Source: Asterias amurensis
Lineage: Eukaryota; Echinodermata; Asteroidea; Forcipulatida; Asteriidae
Assembly: GCF_032118995.1 (NCBI RefSeq)
Contig: NC_092661.1
Location: 1,614,501 to 1,678,500 of the forward strand
Length of the DNA: 64,000 nt
Direction of reading: 5' to 3'
The notes beneath the pieces are model-generated. The model saw only the letters and a list, made by a program, of their open reading frames with translations. It was not told the DNA's origin and did no database searches. Of the stretch, positions 12,185 through 23,236 are shown in pieces. A program made the position numbers and the translations under genes. The stretch's first letter is position 1; each line of letters starts with the position of its first letter.

Positions 12185-15100
12185 CTACTGACAGCCAAGC
12201 AGCTCGAAACGCATGCAGATGAAGTTAGTCCACTTAACGGGCACGATGCGAATCTTGACCATCAAGACGGGCTTGAAGAAGCGCCTCTCCACGATGCTGT
12301 TCTGATCGGTGTTGCCTTGGAATATCTAGAAAGAGAATAAAAAGCGTATAATTATTCTTATTTTATTTTTTTTTTTAATTTTTTTTCTTTGGAACACACC
12401 CCTTAACCCAGGGAGGGTTACATCAAAATTTTAAACCTGAATTATTTTAATATACATTGCCAGGAGAAAAGTAAAGTCATCAGAGGCAATCAGACATTAT
12501 TTCTTTTCAGTTCATAAATAAAAAGACGAATTTGGCAACACAATTAATAATTGTAGAACTCATAAGAAATTCAAATTTTTCACTGTTAGTAAACAGCTGA
12601 AAAGGTGCATTATTTCCACTCACAAAGTTAAGCATTTGTTCCCTAAGAGCATTGTATAATGGGCAATTGAGTAAAAAATTGATCTCAGTTTCAACCTCCA
12701 AGTATAATAAGATGGTAGAGGGTTTTATCATCTGAAAAAAATGTGACATAAAAGGACACTTTATCATCATACCTGAGTTTGACCAAGTTGGTCTTTCACG
12801 TCAACAAGACAAGCCGGTGAGGGCGGTTCAAACTGCACTTTGTACTTTGTCACCCACTGAGCATAATATACATTATAACGCCCTTGTGTGAGTACCCCAG
12901 TGACGTAGGTTGGGTTGCTTAAATCCACCTGTATCCACTGGTTGGTATCTGCAATACTAGGATGCCATGCTCCTATGGTATTAGCGTCAGCAGGCGGCGG
13001 TATCTTGTTGAGACGGCCATCAGCTGGCGTTGAGACTTTGCGTTTCTCCCAGTTACTTGATGCGGAGAGGCTCTCATCGGGAATCGAACCATCTTCAAGA
13101 CCAAGTTTCTCTGGATCAGGAACGGAAAGATTTTCTCATACACATCATGCCTTCATTGCAGAAAGGACTCAACACAAAATCTTAAAATTATGTTCACATG
13201 CTCCCACAAAATAACATTAACTTCTGATTACTCACCAAAACCCAAACAGGTGTTTACTGGAGCGTTGTCAGAAACACTACCATTCTGTGGAGCAAGGTAC
13301 AATTCATTTTGTTTAATTAAAGTCACCTGGAAGTGGTATTTTGTCAAAATACGGCTGTTGTCATGTATGTGTTTTGACGAGTGGAATGTGAATAAACAGT
13401 AAACTAAGGTTCTAAAAAATCAGTTCTTATCTTATTTACAAATTTAAGAATAGGCCCCAACCCGAGAGGGCGCTGTTCGTGACGTCAATCGAGGCGCGAT
13501 TTTTGAAGAGAAAATGCTGCACACACTGTAACATGGCGCTGTAACTTTGACAGTATGTTACTGTATTTGTGCCCAGTAGTTTACTGTAATTGCATTTTAC
13601 AGTTGTTTACTGTAATCCACAGTAAATTCCAGACAGCAGTTTTGTTGCACGCAATATTACTGTATTTTTTTGTAAAAAATTGTAAAAATTGACATTATGT
13701 TATGCTTGTCTGGGCTGTATGTATTCATCGATCAGAAGTTTTGAAATTCTGACACATTTAAGGTATTTGAATTTGTTGAGGATGCTATGATGAGAACACA
13801 GATCATGGAAATGGTGTATTAACACAATCATCATAGAGTGATGGGAAAATCCTTCTTGAAAGCCAGACGAGAAAATAAACAAAGTATCATCAAATATGTA
13901 TTTTAACCAGTGATTATAAGGACGTTCCTTGGTATGATTAGAAATTTTAAAGTTAAAAGCTTTTATATGTAATGAACTGTTTTGATAAAATTTTAAATTT
14001 TTCAATTTGTGCCTTTAACAATTTAGCCAAGCCGCCTAGCGATACATTGTATGCGGTAGGAGGAAATCTCGCTAGCTTGTGTTTGTACAAAAACAAAAAC
14101 AAAACATCAAAAGAAAACTCGAATAGTCATGAGTAGGTCTACACAATCTAGTTTTTTATAGATCATTGTTAATTCTCCCTTCACAGTTGACTTGTCGAAG
14201 CTAATGATGATGAAATAATTTAGCTCTTACCCAACAAGAGCTAAAAACAAAAGCGCTCATTATAGTAAACACAAAGTAAACTGTATACATGTAGTCATCA
14301 TTCATGATGATATTGTCAAAAACTAACGCCTTCGCATTTAATCAGTATGAGCAATGAGCCAGATAAAAGCCTTGAAAAGCTATTGTGTCCAGTTTATCCT
14401 TACAAACAAATATTCGCCATAAAAATTACCATAGCCGTTTAACGAGAGGCATTTATTGTTCCCATGAGAACTTGTACTTTTATACAAATACTGAAAGGGT
14501 AAAAGTGTGCATAAATATTAAGCCATGGCTATCTTTTAAAATTTGACCTACGATTCAAATAATTTACCGCAAGAATCTTGAAAAATTTGTTTTCAGCAAA
14601 CTCGGGCGGTGCAGGGGTTAATTTCAGGTTTGTTTATTAAGAATTGTTTGCAATAAAACATTTCAAACGTAAAACAATTGTCACTGTTTGTTGGTTTTGA
14701 AGTGTGCAGACAACAATCTACAATATAATCTTTCGTTACTGTAAACTTTAATCGAGATTACTGAAATTTTTACTGTAAAAATAACTTGTTTTGTACAGTA
14801 AAACTTGTAACTACTACACAGATAGTACAGTAAATTACCGTGTAAATAAACGGCACAATTTATCTAACTGTAAAAAGTACAGCAATTTACCAGTTATTAC
14901 AAATACAGCATGACATTTTGTTACTGTATATGATTACAGTAAAACTTTACTTTCAGTTTTACAGTAAGTTACTGGCAACTCAGCTGCCAGTAATTTACTG
15001 TAATTTTACAGTGGAACATATATTACAGTGCAGTGCTAAAAAGACGTCGGACCGGACCACTGCACTATTGCTCATGTGTGTCTGACCAGCCATGCAGACT

Positions 15101-15856
15101 GACCCCATCTTTAGTTGTTTTGCTGCATCCAGCAGCATTATACACTTGGTCGGCATTGCCGGGAAAAAAATAAATGTAAGAAAACAACTTTTTCGAAACG
15201 TACAACTCAATGACTTGCACTTGCATGTACTTTGCACGTGTGTTTACTCTACGCATAACGGCAAAGTCTGCATCGATTGACGTCACAAAAGGGGTAGGCG
15301 GAGTCAACCCCCCCAAAATTTTGTAAACATAAAAATCGTGACAAACAGTTACTTAAAAAAAATGTTTTATTGTTACGTAACATGAACTTTTACGTTTGCA
15401 AAAAACAGTTCCAGGTGAAAACTAGCTTATCCCATGTCCGTCATGAAATAAATGGATAGAAAAAGGACAAAAAAAAAAACAATGTGAAAACACACATGAA
15501 CGAATTAAATTTACAAGTACCTGACAAGACATTGGTTTTGCAGTTGCGTCGTAATACGACACATTCAGCATTCCTTGAAAGTTTTCACAGACGTGCTCAG
15601 CACTGGCGTTGTTCATCTGACAGACTTGATTGGTGCGATCGTAGTTGAATGAGAAACATCCATGATGGCTGAGACACCGAACTGAACATCTGACGGCAGA
15701 GATGCCTGAGATATTCATGAACGACTGACTTAGAAAGGCGTGGTGCTCTACCGGCTGGTACCAGACCCATCGGCAAAGACCACTCACACTATAAGATGCT
15801 GAAACCTCAAGAAACATCTCAAGCAAGAGAAACATCAAACCACTCAGCACGGCCAT
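12185..15856 (-). CDS. Lectin-like array gene 2: secreted PAN/apple + F5/8 type C protein
   Basis: Exons read 15856-15521, 13284-13236, 13110-12773 and 12325-12185. All borders are GT-AG, the frame is open throughout, and the product is 287 residues. The start MAVLSG follows GAGAAA, a strong context, and opens the signal peptide; an in-frame ATG 14 codons upstream would bury the signal. Residues 1-21 are the signal and 22-112 a PAN/apple-like domain with Cys57, 61, 67, 79, 90 and 111 and three N-glycosylation sites (48, 83, 98). From Cys125 a discoidin fold follows, with GLEDG, QWIQVDL, TGVLTQGR and KYKVQF, ending ELLGC then Gln. Such proteins bind sugars or phospholipids outside the cell; the ligand is unknown. 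Intron 1 keeps about 650 bp missing from genes 3 to 5, and intron 3 has a LINE scrap. Confidence 0.85.
12400..12770 (-). mobile_element. LINE 3' fragment in intron 3 (also in genes 3, 4 and 5)
   Basis: An 87-codon minus frame contains LLNCPLYNALREQ and KFEFLMSSTIINCVAKFVF, the end of a LINE reverse transcriptase protein, in the same orientation as the host gene. Matching fragments lie at about 17870-18230, 23430-23790 and 28985-29335. Gene 1 and the gene 6 remnant lack it, so it arrived before genes 2 to 5 split from each other. Confidence 0.7.
13300..13950. other. Intron 1 segment kept only in gene 2
   Basis: Genes 3, 4 and 5 read directly from GTGGAGCAAG into TTAAAAGCTTTTATATG. In gene 2 about 650 bp lie between these landmarks, with short AAG identity at both ends. 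The segment includes part of an ACAGTAA-rich MITE (about 13540-13690). A shared deletion in genes 3 to 5 is the simpler reading. Confidence 0.6.
14730..15030. repeat. ACAGTAA/TTACTGT-rich MITE (family C) in intron 1
   Basis: About 300 bp is dense in TTACTGTAA and TTTTACAGT motifs on both strands, ending TTTACTGTAATTTTACAGTGG. Equivalent blocks occur at about 19540-19830, 25100-25385 and, split by the fold-back insertion, 30650-30718 and 33803-34015. Gene 1 lacks it. Confidence 0.65.
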
Positions 15857-17678
15857 TTTCTCACTCTGGCTTGAAATGACTAGCTGCCCTACCCACATAA
15901 TAATCTATTTCCACTAAGTAAACTTCTGAAAAATCGCGATTCAAGATAAATTGCAGAGGAATATGTTGCCATGGTAATGAGAAACACCATTTTTTCTGGT
16001 CATGTTGCGTGACAAAAGTCAATACCATGCAGGCTGCAACGCATTCACTAATTACTTTTCCCTTACTCTTTACTGAAATCAATTTAATTGATATTTCATT
16101 CTCTTTATGCAATACTATAATTTAATGTTTAACGTTTTTGTCAACTGTACATTTCGGCATTTAGCCGCTGTATAAACGATGAATAATAATGAAGCCACCG
16201 CAAGCGTTTACTTTCTGCAATTTTCATGTTATGGTATTCTGAATGTTATACAGAATAATAAGACACAAATAAGACATACACAAAAACAGACAATTGACTC
16301 TCAAAAATTAACCTTTATTATGTAATGTCACGTGAAACAAGGTGATGTGACTGTGACGTCAGCTCTATTGTCCAGTAAAAAAAACCTTCATATTATTTTG
16401 AAACGAATACAGCTTCCGAACCTTCGCTTATCATATGATCTCATATTATTTTTATCAGTGGTACGTGGATATTGTGTTCTTACACAAAAATACATAAACA
16501 AATAAAACACTTAATAACAATTTAGAATGAAATATTGCAGTACGAAGAAAACAAATTTAAATGATTAATTGTAATTAGTGGTTATCGTAAGATGTTCCAA
16601 GCACGTTTTAAAAACATTTGAAAACTGTTAAAATGGGTTTTTCATAAATTCCTGTAAAGTCTACGTAAGTGTTACACACCTTCTTTTGACGTGAAAAAAA
16701 TATAATTGATCTAATTTGAAATATTTATTCCATAAAAAAAATATAATTGTTCTAATTTGTACGATGAAGGTTTAAAGGATTGGGGTTCTTTTTGTACACA
16801 AACACAATGTCTAAAGATACATTAAGATTACACCGTTTGAAGATAACGAAAAAAGAAGGATTACCTTAAAATATTACTTACTGAGGTGCTGTAGTTTAAT
16901 GTAAATCTGTGGACATTGTTTTTTGTGTACCACAACAAATACCCAGACCCTTTAAAGCCAGAAAAAAAGTTCACAGGTTTACAAATAACTTACTAAAAAA
17001 GACTTCCCTTGAAATATTATTCCATAAAATGCTTTACTTTTTGAGAAAACATTAAAACAACTATCAATTCTCGATATCGAGAATTACGAATTTATTGTAA
17101 ACACATGTCATGACACCACGAAACGTGCGGAAACAAGGGTGGGTTTTCCCGTTATTTTCTCCCGACTCCGATGACCGATTAAGCCTAAATTTATACAGGT
17201 TTTTTATTTTATATTTAAGTTGTGATACACGAAGTGTGGGCCGTGCGACAATACTGTTTACCGAAAGCGTCCAGTGGCTTTAAAGATGAACCATGTTTGT
17301 GAGTATTTAAAGTTGTACAACGGAACACTCGTCTCCTTATTAAACAGTTTAAGGCCTTTAACCATGCTTTCCAACGCAAGAACAGGGGTACGACTTCCTC
17401 CAATTGTGGTGATCCACAATAAAGTGCGCCACCAAGTGTGTGCCGAATGAGAGGCCATAACTCGTTTGAGATTTTACATTTTTTAAAACTCATCCCCAAA
17501 GAAAAAATAACTATTGCTAAACACTACCGAGACAAAGAGCTTACGACATTGATGATAATGAGGCAAAGGATATAATTATGTTGTTATAATACGTTACTGA
17601 ATGGTCACAAATCTGACATTAAATGATTTTTATCCATTTTGCAAAAGTTACCGTTCTTCATTTACTTCACGTAACTTA
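15857..17678. other. Spacer between genes 2 and 3 with X-box-like motif and inverted MITE A
   Basis: The X-box-like GTTGCCATGGTAAT is at 15965-15978, 109 bp from the gene 2 ATG. The remainder is the shared 3' flank of gene 3, with MITE A at 16951-17283. Minus-strand frames in this spacer recur in each unit but show no known motif and are not interpreted as coding. Confidence 0.65.
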
Positions 17679-20664
17679 CTAACAGCCAAGCAGCTCGAAA
17701 CGCATGCAGATGAAGTTAGTCCACTTAACGGGCACGATGCGAATCTTGACCGTCAAGACGGGCTTGAAGAAGCGCCCCTCCACGATGCTGTTCTGATCGG
17801 TGTTGCCATTGAATATCTAGAAAGGGAACAAAAAGCGTATATTCTTATTTTATTTTTTTGGAACACACCCCTTAACCCAGGGAGGGTTACATCAAAATTT
17901 TAAACCTGAATTATTTTAATATACATTGGCAGGAAAAAAATTAAGTCAACAGAGGCAATCAGACATTGTTTCTTTTCAGTTCATAAATAAAAAGACGAAT
18001 TTGGCAACACAATTAATAATTGTAGAACTCATAAGAAATTCAAATTTTTCACTGTTAGTAAACAGCTGAAAAGGTGCATTATTTCCACTCACAAAGTTAA
18101 GCATTTGTTCCCTAAGAGCATTGTATAATGGGCAATTGAGTAAAAAATTGATCTCAGTTTCAACCTCCAAGTATAATAAGATGGTAGAGGGTTTTATCAT
18201 CGGAAAAAATGTGACATAAAAGGACACTACATCATCATACCTGAGTTTGACCGAGTTGGTCTTTCACGTCAACAAGACAAGTCGGTGAGGGCGGTTCAAA
18301 CTGCACTTTGTACTTCGTCACCCATTGGGGAGATCCACTATAACGCCCTTGTGTGAGTACCCCTGTGACGTAGGTCGAGTAACCTAAATTCACCTGTATC
18401 CACTGGTTGGTATCCGAAACCATAGGACACCATGCTCCTATGATAAGGGTATTTGGCGATGTCTTGTTGAGACGGCCACCAGCTGCTGTACTCTTATCTT
18501 TGTCTTCCCAGTTACTTGATGCGGAGAGGCTCTCATCGGGAATCGAACCATCTTCAAGACCAAGTTTCTCTGGATCAGGAACGGAAAGATTTTCTCATAC
18601 ACATCATGCCTTCATTGCAGAAAGGACTCAACAACAAAATTTTCAAATTATGTTCACATGCTCCCACAAAATAACATTAACTTCTGATTACTCACCAAAA
18701 CCCAAACAGGTGTTTACTGGAGCGTTGTCAGAAACACTACCATTCTGTGGAGCAAGTTAAAAGCTTTTATATGTAATGATATGTTTTGATAAAATTTTAA
18801 ATTTTTCAATTTGTGCCTTTAACAATTTAGCCAAGCCGCCTAGCGATACATTGTATGCGGTAGGAGGAAATCTCGCTAGCTTGTGTTTGTACAAAAACAA
18901 AAACAAAACATCAAAAGAAAACTCGAGTAGTCATTAGTAGGTCTACGCAATCTAGTTTTTTATAGATCATTGTTAATTCTCCCTTCACATTTGACTTGTC
19001 GAAGCTAATGATGATGAAATAATTTAGCTCTTACCCAACAAGAGCTAAAAACAAAAGCGCTCATTATAGTAAACACAAAGTAAACTGTATACATGTAGTC
19101 ATCATTCATGATGATATTGTCAAAAACTAACGCCTTCGCATTTAATCAGTATGAGCATTGAGCCAGATAAAAGCCTTGAAAAGCTATTGTGTCCAGTTTA
19201 TCCTTACAAACAAATATTCGCCATAAAAATTACCATAGCCGTTTAACGAGAGGCATTTATTGTTCCCATGACAACTTGTACTTTTATACAAATACTGAAA
19301 GGGTAAAAGTGTGCATAAATATTGAGCCATGGCTATCTTTTAAAATTTAAACTACGATTCGAATGATTTACCGCAAGAATCTTGAGAAAAAAAAATCAGC
19401 AAACTCGGGCGGTGCAGGGGTTAATTTCAGGTTTGTTTATTAAGAATTTTTTGCAATAAAACATTTTAAACGTAAAACAATTGTCACTGTTTGTTGGATT
19501 TGAAGTGTGCAGACAACAATCTACAATATAATCTTTCGTTACTGTAAACTTCAATCGAGATTACTGTAATTTTTACTGTAAATATAACTTGTTTTGTACA
19601 GTAAAACCTAACTACTGTACAAATAATACAGTAATTTACCGTGTAAATGAACGGCACCATGTCTCTAACTGTAAAAAGTACAGCAATTTACCAGTTAATA
19701 AAAATACAGCATGACATTTTGTTACTGTATATGATTACAGTAAAACTTTACTTTCAGTTTTACAGTAAGTTACTGGCAACTCAGCTGCCAGTAATTTACT
19801 GTAATTTACTGTAATTTTACAGTGGAACATTACAGTGCAGTGCTAAAAAGACGTCGGACCGGACCACTGCACTATTGCTCTTGTGTGTCTGACCAGCCAT
19901 GCAGACTGACCCCATCTTTAGTTGTTTTGCTGCATCCAGCAGCATTACACACTTGTCAGCATTGCCGGGAAAAAAATAAATGTAAGAAAACAACTTTTTT
20001 GAAACGTACAACTCAATGACTTGCACTTGCATGTACTTTTCACGTGTGTTTACTCTACGCATCAAGGCAAAGTCTGCATCGACTGTCACACAAAAGGGGT
20101 AGGCGGAGTCAACCCCCAAACAACTTTGTAAACATAAAAATCGTGACAAACAATTACTAACAAAATTGTTTTATTGTTACGTAACGTGAACTTTAAAGTT
20201 TGCAAAAAACAGTTCCAGGTGAAAACTAGCTTATCCTTTCAACATGTCCGTCATGAAATAAATGGATAGAAAACGACAAAAAGAAAACAATGTGAAAACA
20301 CACATGAACGAATTAAATTTACAAGTACCTGACAAGACATTGGTTTTGCAGTTGCGTCGTAATACGACACATTCAGCATTCCTTGAAAGTTGTCACAGTC
20401 GTGCTCAGCACTGGCGTTGTTCATCTGACAGACTTGATTGGTGTGATCGTAGTTGAATGAGAAACATCCATGATGGCTGAGACACCGAACTGAACAGCTG
20501 ACGGCAGAGATGCCTGAGATATTCATGAACGACTGACCTAGAAGGGCCTGGTGCTCTACCGGCTGGTACCAGACCCCTCGGTAAAGACCACTCACACTAT
20601 AAGACGCTGAAACCTCAAGAAACATCCCAAGCAAGAGGAAAATCAAACTACTCAAGACGGCCAT
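17679..20664 (-). CDS. Lectin-like array gene 3: secreted PAN/apple + F5/8 type C protein
   Basis: Exons read 20664-20329, 18744-18696, 18569-18241 and 17816-17679 with GT-AG borders. The product is 283 residues, ending exactly at the ELLGC cysteine. Signal peptide and PAN/apple domain are as in gene 2, except Ser56 for Arg before the first domain Cys and Asp89 in place of Val. The first discoidin loop reads NWEDKDKSTAAGG and the third GRYSGSPQW, quite unlike gene 2 (NWEKRKVSTPADG, GRYNVYYAQW). An extra Cys appears in IGAWCP. The X-box-like motif is only 55 bp from the ATG because about 54 bp of promoter is missing, so expression may differ from the sister genes. Intron 1 has the shared deletion and MITE C. 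Confidence 0.85.
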
Positions 20665-23236
20665 TTTCTCACTCTGGCTTGAAATGGTGACCTGCCGTTC
20701 CCACCTGCAGAGGAATATGTTGCCATGGTAATAAAAAAACACCATTCTTTCTGGTCATCTTGCGTCACAAAAAGTAACAATTATGCAGATTGCATCCCGC
20801 TCTAACTAAGCATACACTAATTTTCTTTCCCCTACTCCTTTTAGTGAAATCAATTAGGCCACCGCAAGCATATACTTTCTGCAATTGGGATGTTATTGTA
20901 CTTAGACTCTAAAGAATAAAACAAAAATGAAATTGGTTCTCTTTAGTGCACAAAACACAATGGGTCTTCTAATGTCTAATTATCAGGAAAGCAGGCTTAT
21001 AATATGTGACCTATGTTTACATTCAAACCGCCCTCTGTTGACAAACACTATAATACGTCATGTTTCGCCGGGCAAAGAGTTAGTAAGATTGCGTACACTT
21101 TCTAGCTGGCTGCCAAAACACAAAGGTTTTGCCGGGCGGTATGCGCGCGAATCATGTTATGGTTTTCGTGTGACGTCAGAGGTCACATCGTCTTATAGAC
21201 AACAAAACAAGACAAATACAAACACTAGATATTCGACTCCCAAAATGAACCTTTGTTTTTTTAAAATCTCACGTGATACTAGGTGACGTGATTATGACGT
21301 TATTTCATTCTCTTTATGCAATACTATATTTTAATGTTTAACGTTTTTGTTAACTGTATATTTCGGCTTTTAGCCGCTCTATAAACGATGAATAATAATG
21401 AAACCTCAAGAAACACCTCAAGGAAGAGAACAATCAAACCACTCAGCACTGCCATATTCTCACTCTGGTTTGAAATGACTAGCTGCCCTACCCACATAAT
21501 AATCTGTTTCCACTAAGTAAACTTCTGAAAAATCGCGATTCAAGTTAAATTGCAGAGGAATATGTTGCCATGGTAATGACAAACACCGTTCTTTCTGGTC
21601 ATGTTGCGTGACAAAAGTCAATACCATGCAGGCTGCAACACATTCACTAATTACTTTTCCCTTACTCTTTACTGAAAGCAATTTCATTGATATTTCATTC
21701 TCTTTATGCAATACTATATTTTAATGTTTAACGTTTTTGTTAACTGTACATTTCGGCATTTAGCCGCTGTATAAACGATGAATAATAATGAAGCCACCGC
21801 AAGCGTTTACTTTCTGCAATTTTGATGTTATGGTATTCTGAATGTTATACAGAATAATAAGACACAAATAAGACAAACACAAAAACAGATAATTGACTCT
21901 CAAAAATTAACCTTTATTATGTAATGTCACGTGAAACAAGGTGATGTGACTGTGACGTCAGCTCTATTGTCCAGTAAAAAAAAACCTTCATGTTATTTTG
22001 AAACGAATACAGCTTCCGAACCTTCGCTTATCATATGATCTCATATTATTTTTATCAGTGGTACGTGGATATTGTGTTCTTACACAAAAATACATAAACA
22101 AATAAAACACTTAATAACAATTTAGAATGAAATATTGCAGTACGAAGATAACAAATTTAAATGATTAATTGTAATTAGTGGTTATCGTAAGATGTTCCAA
22201 GCACGTTTTAAAAACATTTGAAAACTGTTAAAATGGGTTTTTCATAAATTCCTGTAAAGTCTACGTAAGTGTTACACACCTTCTTTTGACGTGAAAAAAA
22301 TATAATTGATCTAATTTGTACGATGAAGGTTTAAAGGATTGGGGTTCTTTTGGAACACAAACACAATGTCTAAAGATACATTAAGATTACACCGTTTGAA
22401 GATAACGAAAAAAAGAAGGATTACCTTAAAATATTACTTACTGAGGTGCTGTAGTTTAATGTAAATCTGTGGACATTGTTTTTTGTGTACCACAACAAAT
22501 ACCCAGACCCTTTAAAGCCAGAAAAAAAAGTTCACAGGTTTACAAATAACTTACTAAAAAAGACTTCCCTTGAAATATTATTCCATCAAATGCTTTACTT
22601 TTTGAGAAAACATTAAAACAACTATCAATTCTCGATATCGAGAATTACGAATTTATTGTAAACACATGTCATGACACCAAGAAACGTGCGGAAACAAGGG
22701 TGGGTTTTCCCGTTATTTTCTCCCGACTCCGATGACCGATTAAGCCTAAATTTATACAGGTTTTTTATTTTATATTTAAGTTGTGATACACGAAGTGTGG
22801 GCCGTTGGACAATACTGTTTACCGAAAGCGTCCAGTGGCTTTAAAGATGAACCATGTTTGTGAGTATTTAAAGTTGTACAACGGAACACTCGTCTCCTTA
22901 TTAAACAGTTTAAGGCCTTTAACCATGCTTTCCAACGCAAGAACAGGGGTACGACTTCCTCCAATTGTGGTGATCCACAATAAAGTGCGCCACCAAGTGT
23001 GTGCCGAATGAGAGGCCATAACTCGTTTGAGATTTTACATTTTTTAAAACTCATCCCCAAAGAAAAAATAACTATTGCTAAACACTACCGAGACAAAGAG
23101 CTTACATTGATGATAATGAGGCAAAGGATATAATTATGTTGTTATAAAACGTTACTGAATGGTCACAAATCTGACATTAAATGATTTTTCTCCATTTTGC
23201 AAAAGTTACCGTTCTTCATTTACTTCACGTAACTTA
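20665..23236. other. Spacer between genes 3 and 4 with a duplicated promoter fragment
   Basis: It holds the gene 3 promoter (X-box-like motif 20719-20732), then a diverged stretch to about 21300. A second copy of exon 1 start plus promoter sequence follows (about 21400-21710; motif at 21564-21577). Next comes the class B 3' flank with MITE A at 22511-22844. ATTTCATTCTCTTTATGCAA occurs twice (about 21301 and 21692), flanking the promoter fragment as a direct repeat. Confidence 0.6.
21399..21710 (-). pseudogene. Exon 1 start and promoter remnant of a lost array gene
   Basis: The minus strand matches the signal-peptide end of exon 1 (Glu-Val-Phe-Leu-type codons, with the start reading ATGGCAGTG) and the region upstream, including the X-box-like motif. 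The rest of exon 1 is absent: it breaks off at about 21399 into flank sequence. It is either a remnant of an extra gene copy or a by-product of unequal exchange between units. Confidence 0.6.

Noticed and set aside
15861-16112. 83-codon minus frame seen before genes 1, 2 and in the orphan promoter
   Set aside because: It overlaps the promoter and X-box-like motif, is out of phase with exon 1 and has no known motif. Its recurrence follows from segment duplication.
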